Below are positions 27,401 through 35,569 of a DNA stretch of 64,000 bases, piece after piece (within the stretch, counting starts at the first letter, position 1; the number at the start of each line of letters is the position of its first letter). Both the position numbers and the translations under genes were made by a program. This DNA comes from Veillonella parvula DSM 2008 (GTDB lineage Bacteria; Bacillota; Negativicutes; Veillonellales; Veillonellaceae), in the NCBI RefSeq assembly GCF_000024945.1, contig NC_013520.1, forward strand, positions 1,947,001 to 2,011,000, read 5' to 3'. Below the pieces are notes generated by a model. That model had not been told where the DNA came from, did no database searches, and saw only the letters and a program-made list of their open reading frames with translations.

Positions 27401-27418
27401 CTATGTATTCATATAACA

Positions 27419-28771
27419 TTATTGATTTGCACTTTCTTGTGCTTTTTTGATTTCCATGTATTTTACCATGCCATCAACAGCTTTTTTAGCTTCACGCATA
27501 GCCAATACTACGGTAGCAGGTTTGTGAACAACGTCACCACCTGCAAATACGCCTTCACGACTAGTCATACCATATGGATCTTCAGATGTAATAATATAAC
27601 CTTTTTCATCTACTTTTAAGTTATTACCTTCACCTACAAGACGAGCATTTGGTTTATGACCTGCGGCGATAATGATTTTATCAACAGGCATTACTTGGAA
27701 CTTACCAGTGCCGTGGATACCTGCACCATCTTCGTTAAGTGCCATCACTTCGTATTTAAAGCCTTCTACCTTATCTGTACCTTCTACGCCTACTGGAGAA
27801 GCAAACCATTGGAACTGAACGCCTTCAGCACGAGCTTCTTCGTATTCAGACAACAAGGCTGGCATTTGTTCTTGGCTACGACGATATGCTACAGTTACCG
27901 CTTCGCAGCCTAAACGTACGCATGTACGAGCCGCATCCATCGCTACATTGCCACCGCCGATGATGATAACACGATCGCCTTTTTTAACAGGAATTTGATC
28001 TTCATCAAGTTCCCCATTTTCTACCAATTGTACGTTAGTCAACAAGTACATCGCTTGGAATACACCATGCACTTCATCGTTTTCCATGCGCACTTCTTGA
28101 GGAATATGTGTACCAGTACCTATAAAAATAGAGTCAAAACCTTCAGCAAAGAGATCATCCAAAGTTTTATCTTGACCAATAAATGTATTACATACGAATT
28201 TAACACCTAAGCCTTCAAGACGAGCGATTTCACGACGTACAACGGCTTTGGACAAGCGGAATTCTGGAATACCGAATAAGAGTACGCCACCTGGTTCAGA
28301 TTGGCCTTCAAATACAGTTACCTCATAACCGAGTTTAGCCACATCACCAGCTACGGACAAACCTGCAGGCCCAGAGCCTACTACAGCTACCTTGCCGAGA
28401 TCTTGTTTGATTTTCTTAGGTTTGCGAAGTTCATTGATGCTTTCAAAATCAGCTGCAAAGCGTTCCAGTTTACCAATGTTAATAGGCGGTTTTTTCGCCT
28501 TATTCATGATACAGTTGCCTTCACATTGATTTTCTCGTGGGCATACGCGACCGCAGATAGACGGTAAATTTGTTCGTTCCGCCAAGATATCATTAGCTTC
28601 ACCAAAATTACCACGTGCGATAGCTTGGATGAAACGAGGTATTTCGTTTTCAATAGGACAGCCCATACGGCACAAAGGCTTTGGACAATTTAGACAACGT
28701 TTAGCCTCTGCGAGCGCTTCCTCCATCGTATAATCCGCATCAAAATGTAGTGGTTTTAATTCGTTACTCAT
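27419..28771 (-). CDS. gltA: Glutamate synthase (NADPH) small chain / GltA-type oxidoreductase
   Basis: 450 residues: N-terminal Fe-S domain with CLNCPKPLCRMGCPIEN and CGRVCPRENQCEGNC, an FAD motif VAVVGSGPAGLSVAGDVAKLG (about 129), an NAD(P)H motif VIIIGGGNVAMDAARTCVRLG (about 265) and a C-terminal GVFAGGDVVHKPATVV. Stand-alone GltA-type proteins may be glutamate synthase small subunits or NADH-dependent ferredoxin:NADP oxidoreductase chains; no large glutamate synthase subunit is next to it. AGGAGG lies 9 bases before the ATG. A structured leader precedes it. Confidence 0.88.
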   Translation of the reverse strand: MSNELKPLHFDADYTMEEALAEAKRCLNCPKPLCRMGCPIENEIPRFIQAIARGNFGEANDILAERTNLPSICGRVCPRENQCEGNCIMNKAKKPPINIGKLERFAADFESINELRKPKKIKQDLGKVAVVGSGPAGLSVAGDVAKLGYEVTVFEGQSEPGGVLLFGIPEFRLSKAVVRREIARLEGLGVKFVCNTFIGQDKTLDDLFAEGFDSIFIGTGTHIPQEVRMENDEVHGVFQAMYLLTNVQLVENGELDEDQIPVKKGDRVIIIGGGNVAMDAARTCVRLGCEAVTVAYRRSQEQMPALLSEYEEARAEGVQFQWFASPVGVEGTDKVEGFKYEVMALNEDGAGIHGTGKFQVMPVDKIIIAAGHKPNARLVGEGNNLKVDEKGYIITSEDPYGMTSREGVFAGGDVVHKPATVVLAMREAKKAVDGMVKYMEIKKAQESANQ

Positions 28772-28810
28772 GGCACATGCCTCCTAACAAGGATCCAGTA
28801 CTATACTTAC

Positions 28811-28936
28811 AGCGTTGCATGCACCTAAGCATTCCGATGAGCCCTCTCACATAGGGACGCCGCCACATGCTGCTAACATTTATCTTTTGTAACCATTTGA
28901 TAGACGTGTGGTCACTGGTCAGACTCACACTATTCT
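28811..28936 (-). promoter_or_regulatory. Structured 5' leader of gltA (candidate regulatory RNA)
   Basis: Transcript from the promoter at 28944-28973 would begin with a hairpin gtgtgagtc / gac(c)acac (28906-28930), then a second domain closed by gcatg / catgc (28817-28821 with 28866-28870), extended by agc/gct, enclosing an inner ccct/aggg hairpin. It ends about 40 bases before the start codon. It matches none of the riboswitch cores I can recall. Confidence 0.4.
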
Positions 28937-28943
28937 ATAGTAT

Positions 28944-28973
28944 ATTCTAAATTGTGAAAGTCCCAACAGTCAA
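28944..28973 (-). promoter_or_regulatory. Sigma-70-type promoter of gltA
   Basis: On the minus strand TTGACT (28968-28973) and TAGAAT (28944-28949) are separated by 18 bases. Transcription would start near 28937, leaving a leader of about 165 bases. Confidence 0.55.
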
Positions 28974-29035
28974 GCAAATATCACACGTTTTGTATACGAA
29001 TATAGCCCCTATACTTGCAAGGATTGCATAGAAAA

Positions 29036-29240
29036 AGAGGCACCAGTAGGCACCCCTTTCATAGCGATGTATAGTTCTAGGTTTGGTTTAGGATTGTTTT
29101 TTTAGATTAAATATGTGTGTGCGAATAAAACCTTCTGTGTGTTTTGTTTGCGAGTTAAGAAAAAGGTTATGACATCGCTATGTAGTGCTGATTTAGCACT
29201 ACTTTCGCAAAACAATTATGTAATTAATAACATAATTACT
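29036..29240 (-). ncRNA. Candidate small RNA upstream of gltA
   Basis: A minus-strand TATAAT (29246-29251) with a TTAACA-like -35 (29267-29272, 15-bp spacing) starts a region with strong RNA-like structure. It contains a perfect hairpin aattatgt/acataatt at 29215-29238, gtagtgc/gcactac near 29181-29202, a long-range 11-bp helix catagcgatgt with acatcgctatg, and aacctt/aaggtt inside it. It ends at a terminator whose arms pair only on the minus strand (29036-29057; three pairs are G-U there), followed by UUUUUC. No ORF fits. It could be a stand-alone sRNA of about 200 nt or a longer leader with attenuation of gltA. Confidence 0.45.
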
Positions 29241-29387
29241 TTAGTATTATATGCAAGATTAAACTATGTTAATTTTTACATATAACTTGATACATATATA
29301 TTGATATAATATAAATAGAGATTTACGACTTTTGCACGCTAACCACAGCCAAATCTATCCTGAATTTTGACTAATGCGAGGTTCCCT

Positions 29388-30575
29388 ATGAACACAGCAG
29401 AGTTTACCGAAAAATACTATATTAACCGCCGAGGATCTCATTCCAGAAAATGGGACGGACAACAGTTAAAATTCAATCGAACTGACCTATTACCACTATG
29501 GGTTGCGGATATGGATTTTATGCCGCCTCAGTGCATCCAAGAGGCGATTTGCAACTATGTAAAAGCCAATCCTTTAGGCTATACCATGACAAATCCCGAT
29601 TACCTAAAGGCTGTCATTAGTTGGTATAAGCGCCGCCATCGTTGCATAATTGATGGTAGTTGGCTCACCAGCGCACCTAATGTCATTACGGGTATTATGT
29701 GGTGCATAGCAGCTTTCACAAAAACAAATGATGCCATCGCGGTCCTCACGCCCGTATATGGAGCCTTTGATGCGAGTGCGAGCGATGCTAAGCGCCCTAT
29801 TATTGCAATCCCTATGAATCGCAACGAAGATAACCACTATGCTGTTGATTACGCAGCCTTTGAAGCGGCTATCGTCAAACACGATGTTAAGTTATTCATT
29901 CACTGTAATCCGCACAATCCAGTAGGCCACGTATGGACTTTAGAAGAAATGGATCGACTATTTAGTATCTGCCAGCAACATAAGGTCCTTATCATTAGTG
30001 ATGAAATCCATCAGGACCTCATCACGGGACTTACACCATTTACATCTGCATTAACTGTGTCTAACGGAGCGTATACAGACAAGCTCATCGCCATGTCTTC
30101 ATTGTCAAAATCGTTTAATATGGCTAGCCTGCACCACGCAGAGGTCATTATCCCTAACGAAGAGTTGCGGAATCATTACAACGCCTTTAAAGCCCTTGTA
30201 TATCATACAGATTCGGACGTCATTGCCGAGGCAGCCATCACAGCTGCCTACACGCATCCAGAAGCAGAAGCATGGCTAACGGACCTACTCGCTGTAGTGA
30301 AAGAAAACTATGATTATATGTACAATAAACTACTTGCCAACTTGCCTGAACTTCGCATCAGCCCTATGGACGGCACCTATTTGGCTTGGATCGATTTTAG
30401 CGCTTATCTTAAACCAGAGGAAATGCGTGGTTTCTTTGAAAATAAATGCGGTATTGCACCAAGCTTTGGTGAATGGTTCGGTGGTGAAAGCTACACAACC
30501 TTTGTGCGCTTGAACTTGGTCACAAGCCTTAAGAATATCAAAATTGCTACGAATGCTATCCTACAAAATATTTAA
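29388..30575 (+). CDS. PatB/MalY-type cystathionine beta-lyase / aminotransferase
   Basis: 395 residues from the ATG at 29388 (MNTAEFTEKYYINRRGSHS), preceded by GCGAGG; an upstream TTG lies before that site. Fold-type I PLP enzyme of the PatB/MalY group: PLWVADMDFMPPQCIQEAI, HNPVGHVW, IISDEIHQDLI and the PLP lysine in SSLSKSFNMA. It cleaves C-S bonds of cystathionine or cysteine conjugates, releasing pyruvate and ammonia, which fits H2S production in Veillonella. Monocistronic with its own terminator. Confidence 0.9.
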   Translation: MNTAEFTEKYYINRRGSHSRKWDGQQLKFNRTDLLPLWVADMDFMPPQCIQEAICNYVKANPLGYTMTNPDYLKAVISWYKRRHRCIIDGSWLTSAPNVITGIMWCIAAFTKTNDAIAVLTPVYGAFDASASDAKRPIIAIPMNRNEDNHYAVDYAAFEAAIVKHDVKLFIHCNPHNPVGHVWTLEEMDRLFSICQQHKVLIISDEIHQDLITGLTPFTSALTVSNGAYTDKLIAMSSLSKSFNMASLHHAEVIIPNEELRNHYNAFKALVYHTDSDVIAEAAITAAYTHPEAEAWLTDLLAVVKENYDYMYNKLLANLPELRISPMDGTYLAWIDFSAYLKPEEMRGFFENKCGIAPSFGEWFGGESYTTFVRLNLVTSLKNIKIATNAILQNI

Positions 30576-30884
30576 TTATTTCAAGTCTAAAATAATAGTT
30601 AACTTTCAATATCACTATATAATCAAAAGAGGCAGTCACAGCTGTTTAGAACACGTCTGTGACTGCCTCTTATTATATTTAAACCTACTTTTAGCTAATC
30701 ATACGTTACTATTATCGACATCTAAAGCCTTTATTAGGAGTATTAAAGCAATTATTTATCAGGAGTATTTGAAATAATCGATTATTTGGAACGTTTGAAA
30801 AGCCTTTTAGCAGGGATATTTAAATAGCCTTTTACTAAGAATGTTTAAGATAATCTTTAGTAGAGATATTTAAAATAAAATTTA
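30576..30884. other. Convergent gap: terminator and degenerate repeats
   Basis: Holds the plus-strand terminator at 30627-30671 and, next to the DUF438 stop codon, the 25-bp tandem repeat block. No separate gene is seen. Confidence 0.6.
30627..30671 (+). terminator. Terminator of the PatB-like gene
   Basis: 15-bp perfect stem aagaggcagtcacag / ctgtgactgcctctt followed by TTATTATATTT. Confidence 0.85.
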
Positions 30885-30908
30885 CTAGGAACGTTTGAAA
30901 TGGTCTTT
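30733..30908 (-). repeat. Seven degenerate 25-bp tandem repeats spanning the DUF438 gene 3' end
   Basis: Units start at 30733, 30758 (26 bp), 30784, 30809, 30834, 30859 and 30884. The last unit is the coding end of the DUF438 gene (codons for ...DHFKRS and the stop). Units 3 and 7 share ggaacgtttgaaa exactly; others keep the pattern gga-rich / ttt(g/a)aa / ctt. A 25-bp period is not a multiple of 3, so the downstream copies are not coding extensions. Confidence 0.7.
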
Positions 30909-32528
30909 TGCAAATTGCATGTCTTGCACTAATTCTAATGTACCAAGATAATTATTGTTTTGGTCGCGCACCGCCATATAATTTACATAGAATGGACGAC
31001 CTACCTTTTCAAGCCATACCGCCACATTATCGCGTTCCCCTTTGCGGAAGGATTCAATAATACCGCGTACGATAGGCTCTATCTTTGGAGGATGGCAAGA
31101 GTATACATCGCGACCGATAGCTGTAGTAGGGCGTTTAAAGACCTTTTCACCATCGTTGAAGTAACGGTTAATGTCTTCGTGGTCAACGAAGGTTACTTCC
31201 ATTGGCATTGTATTAAGCATGGCATTTAATTGATCCACAGTTAAGCTACCACCTATTAGAGCAATGGTATTATCATCACCACTTGCTTTTGTTGTTTGTG
31301 TAGCTAATGCGGCTTCAGCCTCTGTCCAAACAGTGCGTTTTACCCCAAAGATTTCTTCATACTGCGCTGTATCTTTGTAGATTTGATACCACTCTTCAGT
31401 ACTAAAGTTCTCTGCACAAATTGGGAACAAGATATTTTGCTCTTTATAGATCATCTCTTGAGCACGTGTGAGAAGACCATCAAACTCTTCGTACCAAGCA
31501 TCATCAATAGACTTAGCACGAGCTAGACGACCAAAGCCATCGCGAATATCGTCATCAACCGTCCACATAACCATGGATGGACCAGAGATATCATAGGCTA
31601 CTTTCAAATGAGGATATAAAAGATCGCCCTTCTTAGCGTAGTGAATAGACACTTGGCGCACTTCGTTCACATCATCTACCGTAGCAGTCTTATCGGCCAC
31701 CTTAACCTTTGTAGCTTCAATCAATGCATCGAGAGCCTTGTTTTCTTCTGTTAATCGATTGAGTGGATGACCTACTGTTTCGACTAGCGTTACTACGCTT
31801 TGACTTTTTTCTTGTGCTTCTAGTACAGCCTCAACCTTAGCATGTTCAGACTCCATTTGTTCATGGATAGTAGAGCCGTGGAACAATGCAGAGTGAAGGT
31901 CACATAATTGTTGAACCTCTGCTAGTGGTGTGCCTTCACGCATAAGGCCTTGTTCAGCTTTCATGATTTCACTAGCCTCAACATGGGCGAATTGACTAGC
32001 AAAGTCTTCACGAACTGCACCAAGGTCTTCACCTGTGCCTAAACGTTTCAAGAAGCCTTTGAGCTGCTCTACACGTTCGCTATCTTGAACTGCATCTTCA
32101 GCCTTAGTTTCGGAATTTTCGTTAGTGTTAGCTGGCACTGTAGTAGATACTGGTGCACTGCTTTCTACTACATTTGCTGCAACAGTGCTAGATGCTACGT
32201 TAGCAGATGCATCCGTAACATTAGACGTTGTAGCCGCTGCAGTAGGTGCCACGCCAGGATGACCCGCAGTTTCCGCATCATCACCAGATAGATTTGGCAT
32301 TTCACCTTCTAAGGTAAAGCCAGCTTTCATGAAAGCGCCCACGATATCGATCATGGATACGCCTTTCATTTTAGCCCCTTTCGGGATGGTCATGATTTTA
32401 CCAACAGAGTTCAACATCACCTTGTTTGTGATTTCGCTGAACCCTAATTCTTTCATAATATCTGCTACTTCAGGATATTCTTTTACTAAATCATATACAG
32501 ATTTGGATAGATCTAATTTCTTTTCCAT
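30885..32528 (-). CDS. DUF438 / hemerythrin-like / PAS multidomain protein
   Basis: 547 residues. A DUF1858 domain (about 1-75, MKELGFSEITNKVMLNSVG, GVSMIDIVGAFMKAGF) leads to a low-complexity Ala/Ser/Thr/Val linker (about 88-145), a DUF438 core (about 150-215), a hemerythrin-like His/Glu-rich region (LYPHLKVAYDISGPSMVMWTVD; EQNILFPICAENF) and a C-terminal PAS-like domain (VDHEDINRYFNDGEKVFKRP, then GTLELVQDMQF). No membrane segment or HTH is present. It looks like a cytoplasmic sensor of oxygen, NO or redox state. It lies downstream of sod in the same orientation but behind a terminator. Confidence 0.85.
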   Translation of the reverse strand: MEKKLDLSKSVYDLVKEYPEVADIMKELGFSEITNKVMLNSVGKIMTIPKGAKMKGVSMIDIVGAFMKAGFTLEGEMPNLSGDDAETAGHPGVAPTAAATTSNVTDASANVASSTVAANVVESSAPVSTTVPANTNENSETKAEDAVQDSERVEQLKGFLKRLGTGEDLGAVREDFASQFAHVEASEIMKAEQGLMREGTPLAEVQQLCDLHSALFHGSTIHEQMESEHAKVEAVLEAQEKSQSVVTLVETVGHPLNRLTEENKALDALIEATKVKVADKTATVDDVNEVRQVSIHYAKKGDLLYPHLKVAYDISGPSMVMWTVDDDIRDGFGRLARAKSIDDAWYEEFDGLLTRAQEMIYKEQNILFPICAENFSTEEWYQIYKDTAQYEEIFGVKRTVWTEAEAALATQTTKASGDDNTIALIGGSLTVDQLNAMLNTMPMEVTFVDHEDINRYFNDGEKVFKRPTTAIGRDVYSCHPPKIEPIVRGIIESFRKGERDNVAVWLEKVGRPFYVNYMAVRDQNNNYLGTLELVQDMQFAKDHFKRS

Positions 32529-32817
32529 TTTGAGCCCCTCATGTCAAAATCTTTATAAAATACTTACTAATATTAATGAGCCCCTATACGTAAAAATCTC
32601 GTATATAAGGCTTCTATTTACTGTGAAAGGTCTAAATATAATGACCTATGAATCTATGATAAACGATATCGATTAGAAAATCTGTATCCGTGGCAATACT
32701 TTTGAAAGTAATTCAAAAATTTTCAAAATATTATGTAACGCTTTACCAATAGTAACTCTTTACCAATAAAATAAATTATACGCTTATACGCTCAAAAACA
32801 GTAAAAAAAGATAAAAA

Positions 32818-32880
32818 TAACGGATAGATGATTATCCATCCCGGCTCATACATGAAGGGAGGCACATCAACTATCCGTTA
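32818..32880 (-). terminator. Terminator of superoxide dismutase gene
   Basis: 10-bp perfect outer stem taacggatag / ctatccgtta with an inner ccatccc/gggagg pairing. On the minus strand TTTTTATCTTTTTTTA follows. Confidence 0.75.
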
Positions 32881-32904
32881 TATATTTAAATTACTTGTCT
32901 ATTA

Positions 32905-32940
32905 CTGTTTCTGTTTCTGTTTCTGTTTCTGTTTCTGTTT
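32905..32940. repeat. Hexanucleotide microsatellite (CTGTTT)x6
   Basis: Six perfect copies of CTGTTT (AAACAG on the coding strand of sod) lie 16 bases after the sod stop and before its terminator, within the predicted 3' untranslated region. Copy number could vary by slippage. Confidence 0.9.
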
Positions 32941-32956
32941 CTAACAAGTGTACCAC

Positions 32957-33586
32957 TTAATCATGATGTGGTTTCAATGCTTTTTCGTAGTTTTCAGAAA
33001 CTTTATCCCAGTTAATAACTCGGAAGAATTCCTTGATATAGTCTGGGCGACGGTTTTGGTAGTGCAAGTAGTATGCATGTTCCCAAACGTCTAAGCATAG
33101 AATTGCTTTTTTACCTTCCAATAGAGGATTATCTTGGTTTGCAGAGGATGTCACTTCTAGCTTGCCATCTTTGTTAACTACAAGCCAAGCCCAACCAGAG
33201 CCAAAGCGTGTAGCTGCCGCAGTAGAGAAGCTTTCAACAAAAGCATCGTAGCCACCAAGTTCAGCATCGATAGCCTCTTTCAAAGGACCTTCCAATTTAG
33301 AAGTATCTGGTTTTGTCATGATGTCCCAGAACATGGTGTGGTTCTTGTGACCACCACCATTGTTGATAACTGCTTGACGGATATCTTCAGGCACATTAGC
33401 AATATCGCCGAGAATACAGTCTACACAACCATACGAAAGATCAGGATATTTCGCGATAGCAGCGTTCAAATTATTAACATAGGCTTGATGATGCTTGTCA
33501 TGATGCAATTTCATTGTTTCAGCATCGATAACAGGCTCAAGGTAATCATACGCATACGGTAATGGTGCGAGTTCGAAAGGTTTCAT
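32957..33586 (-). CDS. sod: Iron/manganese superoxide dismutase
   Basis: About 209 residues from the ATG at 33586 ([20 protein letters not shown]), which has AAGGAGG upstream; an in-frame ATG at 33619 does not. Metal and active-site residues: His28 in [36 protein letters not shown] and [19 protein letters not shown]. Converts superoxide to peroxide in the cytoplasm. Whether it binds Fe or Mn is not decidable by eye. A Fur-like palindrome lies about 190 bases upstream. Confidence 0.93.
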   Translation of the reverse strand: MKPFELAPLPYAYDYLEPVIDAETMKLHHDKHHQAYVNNLNAAIAKYPDLSYGCVDCILGDIANVPEDIRQAVINNGGGHKNHTMFWDIMTKPDTSKLEGPLKEAIDAELGGYDAFVESFSTAAATRFGSGWAWLVVNKDGKLEVTSSANQDNPLLEGKKAILCLDVWEHAYYLHYQNRRPDYIKEFFRVINWDKVSENYEKALKPHHD

Positions 33587-33776
33587 AATAGTCCTCCTTA
33601 AATTTAGGGCATAGAACAATGCTAACTATTTCGTATCATCGTTCTTGTGAAAGCGATTCGATGCACCTGCATCGGTAATATAGAATCAATCTACTAGCAT
33701 AGCATATATACTTTAAGAAGAGACTGATTATCCTAACGTAACCAGAAGTTAGGATATAATATTTTAGCTAACAAAT

Positions 33777-33791
33777 TGATATGAATTATCA
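33777..33791. promoter_or_regulatory. Fur/PerR-like site upstream of sod
   Basis: tgatatgaattatca matches the 7-1-7 Fur pattern at 13 of 15 positions by eye. Position about 190 bases before the start codon is compatible with a long leader or an upstream promoter. Confidence 0.45.
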
Positions 33792-33849
33792 TTCTTTATC
33801 TAATTGTACACATTATATAGAAAAACGTCAATATAAAAGACGAACATAA

Positions 33850-33877
33850 AAAGGCCATAGGAACTCCTACAGCCTTT
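33850..33877 (-). terminator. Terminator after the isochorismatase-like gene
   Basis: Outer stem aaaggc / gccttt with inner tagga/tccta, followed by TTTATG on the minus strand. Confidence 0.6.
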
Positions 33878-33946
33878 CATTAGTTAATTATTATGTGACT
33901 TTTGGTTAGCAATAACACATAGTTTTATATAAATTTGATCCACAAG

Positions 33947-34486
33947 TTAGTCAATGATACACTGACACATTTTCATCGTTGTTAATGCCGCTTGATGGGA
34001 CTCCTCTGTTACGCCAGCACAGCAACTCGAATCAATATGAATAGGAATCTCTGGCAAGCCTGCTTTCAACAAGATTGCATTGGAAACAACACAAATATCC
34101 GTGCATAAGCCGATGAGAGTAATAGACTCGATAGGATTAACGGTATTCATCCCCTCTAGTCGATTCACCAATTCAAAAGATGCGAAATTGGGTTTATCCA
34201 CAAAGGATACGGGGCTCATAATTTTACGGTTCTCCGCCGCCTCGATCAAGCCGTCTACAATATGCCATCCCTCTGTGTTTTTTACGCAGTGTGGCACTGG
34301 TAAAAGCTTCCCTTCTTGACGCTCCAAATAATCCCTATCATGCGTGTCACGAGTAAAGATAATAGGACCATCAAAGCTTTCAATTTTCTTACGCACATTA
34401 TCTACGATTAACTGTGCTTGCGATGAACCAAGTGCACCATCTACAAAATCATTTTGCATATCGATTACTACCAGAACCTTTTGCAT
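33947..34486 (-). CDS. Isochorismatase-family cysteine hydrolase (nicotinamidase-like)
   Basis: 179 residues. Catalytic triad candidates are D9 in VVIDMQNDFVDG, a Lys in the middle (SFVDKPNFASF) and the Cys in LIGLCTDICVVSNA, as in the isochorismatase/nicotinamidase superfamily. It probably hydrolyses an amide such as nicotinamide for NAD salvage; ligands are not provable here. AGGAGG precedes the ATG. It lies 64 bases after the PgpA-like gene in the same direction. Confidence 0.85.
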   Translation of the reverse strand: MQKVLVVIDMQNDFVDGALGSSQAQLIVDNVRKKIESFDGPIIFTRDTHDRDYLERQEGKLLPVPHCVKNTEGWHIVDGLIEAAENRKIMSPVSFVDKPNFASFELVNRLEGMNTVNPIESITLIGLCTDICVVSNAILLKAGLPEIPIHIDSSCCAGVTEESHQAALTTMKMCQCIID

Positions 34487-34549
34487 AGCTCCTCCTGTAT
34501 ATAACTACAAAATAAAGTATTTATTTTCAATCAATATTAGTTATACTCT

Positions 34550-35062
34550 TTATTCTTCTGCTATAGCATGTTGTACACGATTTGGCTCATTATGGGCTAA
34601 TCGCCCCGCCGCTGCTGCCGCTACGGCACCTACCAAATCATCGAGAAAGGTATTACAATGCCCGCCTTCTTCACTATCTAACTTTTTGATGATACCTGGT
34701 TTCACCTTATCTAAATAGCCATAATTTGTAAAGCCAATGGATCCATACAAATTAACGATAGAAAATGCTAAGATTTCATCGATACCATACAAGCTTTCAT
34801 CATTAGCCACAATACGTTGCAATGGCTGAGACAATTTATTCTGCTCTGTTAACTTATCTAGCTCTATGCCCGTAATAATCGCATTATGTACCTCCCGTTT
34901 AGATAGTACAGACACCACACTTTCACGACACTCTTCAATGTTTAAATTCGGCATATATGGCTTTTGTACATAAAAAACAAGTTCAGAAATGTCCTCTAAT
35001 GTGACGCCCCGTTCAGCGAGAAGCTCATAAGTATATTTCTCTAAATCTTTTGTAGCCTCCAT
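34550..35062 (-). CDS. Phosphatidylglycerophosphatase A-like protein
   Basis: 170 residues of the PgpA/YutG family without the N-terminal membrane helices: LLAERGVTLEDISELVFYVQKPYMPNL, DEILAFSIVNLYGSIGFTNYGYLDK and KLDSEEGGHCNTFLDDLVGAVAAA. The soluble version is common in Firmicutes. A role in phospholipid synthesis is family knowledge; substrate not shown. It follows the exported small protein by 13 bases. Confidence 0.82.
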   Translation of the reverse strand: MEATKDLEKYTYELLAERGVTLEDISELVFYVQKPYMPNLNIEECRESVVSVLSKREVHNAIITGIELDKLTEQNKLSQPLQRIVANDESLYGIDEILAFSIVNLYGSIGFTNYGYLDKVKPGIIKKLDSEEGGHCNTFLDDLVGAVAAAAAGRLAHNEPNRVQHAIAEE

Positions 35063-35075
35063 AAGTCCTCCTTTA

Positions 35076-35468
35076 TCATTTCTTTACATTATTACCAGAT
35101 AACATGACAATACTAACGGGAATCGTTACAACGAGCGCTTCATCAGTATCAACATGTTTAGTATCCCAAGCCGCCTCTTTAGCCGCCTCCTCAAAAATTG
35201 GGTACGCATCACGATCTAGCTTCCAATTATTAGGGCCTGCTTCAACAGCTATAATATTACCCTTATCGTCCGTCTTAATCTCTACAGGAACGATCAATGT
35301 TCCGTCTGCACTCGTTTCAAAAGCCTCTGGCGGAATGATCACGTTATAAGAAATCTGTTGTTGCAATTCATAATTACGCTTGTCCGCAGGCTTTACATCT
35401 GCAGCTAGAGAACTAATAGGACTCATCATAGATACTAATAAGGCCAATAAAACAACACGGTTAACCAT
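35076..35468 (-). CDS. Small exported protein (TonB C-terminal-like)
   Basis: 130 residues with a signal peptide (about 1-22, cleaved after SLAA) and a soluble domain containing ISYNVIIPPEAF, GTLIVPVEIKTDDKGNIIAVEAG and ALVVTIPVSIVML. The pattern resembles TonB C-terminal/periplasmic energy-transducer domains without a membrane anchor beyond the signal. Function unknown. Coding frame overlaps no neighbour; likely cotranscribed with the PgpA-like gene. Confidence 0.7.
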   Translation of the reverse strand: MVNRVVLLALLVSMMSPISSLAADVKPADKRNYELQQQISYNVIIPPEAFETSADGTLIVPVEIKTDDKGNIIAVEAGPNNWKLDRDAYPIFEEAAKEAAWDTKHVDTDEALVVTIPVSIVMLSGNNVKK

Positions 35469-35531
35469 AGTTTCCTCTCATCTAAATACTCTCTTACTAT
35501 ATGCATTATAAGTTGATTATACCACGAAAAA

Positions 35532-35562
35532 AATCCCTACCGAATTTTTATCGGTAGGGATT
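35532..35562 (-). terminator. Terminator after the zinc-ribbon gene
   Basis: 12-bp perfect stem aatccctaccga / tcggtagggatt, 7-base loop, TTTTTCG on the minus strand. Confidence 0.8.
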
Positions 35563-35569
35563 CCTTAAA

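Larger units (their letters stand above)
26934..27418 (-). other. Gap with two terminators and small repeats
   Basis: No gene seen in these 485 bases. Contents: a hairpin at 27031-27081, a 27-bp direct repeat (27260-27286 and 27353-27379), a 16-bp tandem repeat between them, and the gltA terminator at 27368-27400, part of which lies in the second repeat copy. Confidence 0.5.
32529..32956 (-). other. Gap with sod terminator and hexanucleotide repeat
   Basis: Holds the DUF438 promoter region (about 32529-32800), a terminator at 32818-32880 and a six-unit CTGTTT repeat at 32905-32940. No ORF supported. Confidence 0.6.
33587..33946 (-). other. Gap upstream of sod
   Basis: Contains the sod promoter region with a Fur-like site (33777-33791), a perfect 9-bp inverted repeat tatcctaac / gttaggata (33729-33737 and 33748-33756) and the terminator at 33850-33877. 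No ORF. Confidence 0.5.

Noticed and set aside
28811-28936. Identification as T-box, cobalamin or SAM riboswitch
   Set aside because: The conserved core boxes of these families are absent.
29036-29240. Identification as 6S RNA, tmRNA or SRP RNA
   Set aside because: It has a long-range helix like 6S but not its central-bubble symmetry; no tmRNA tag or tRNA-like ends; no SRP loop.
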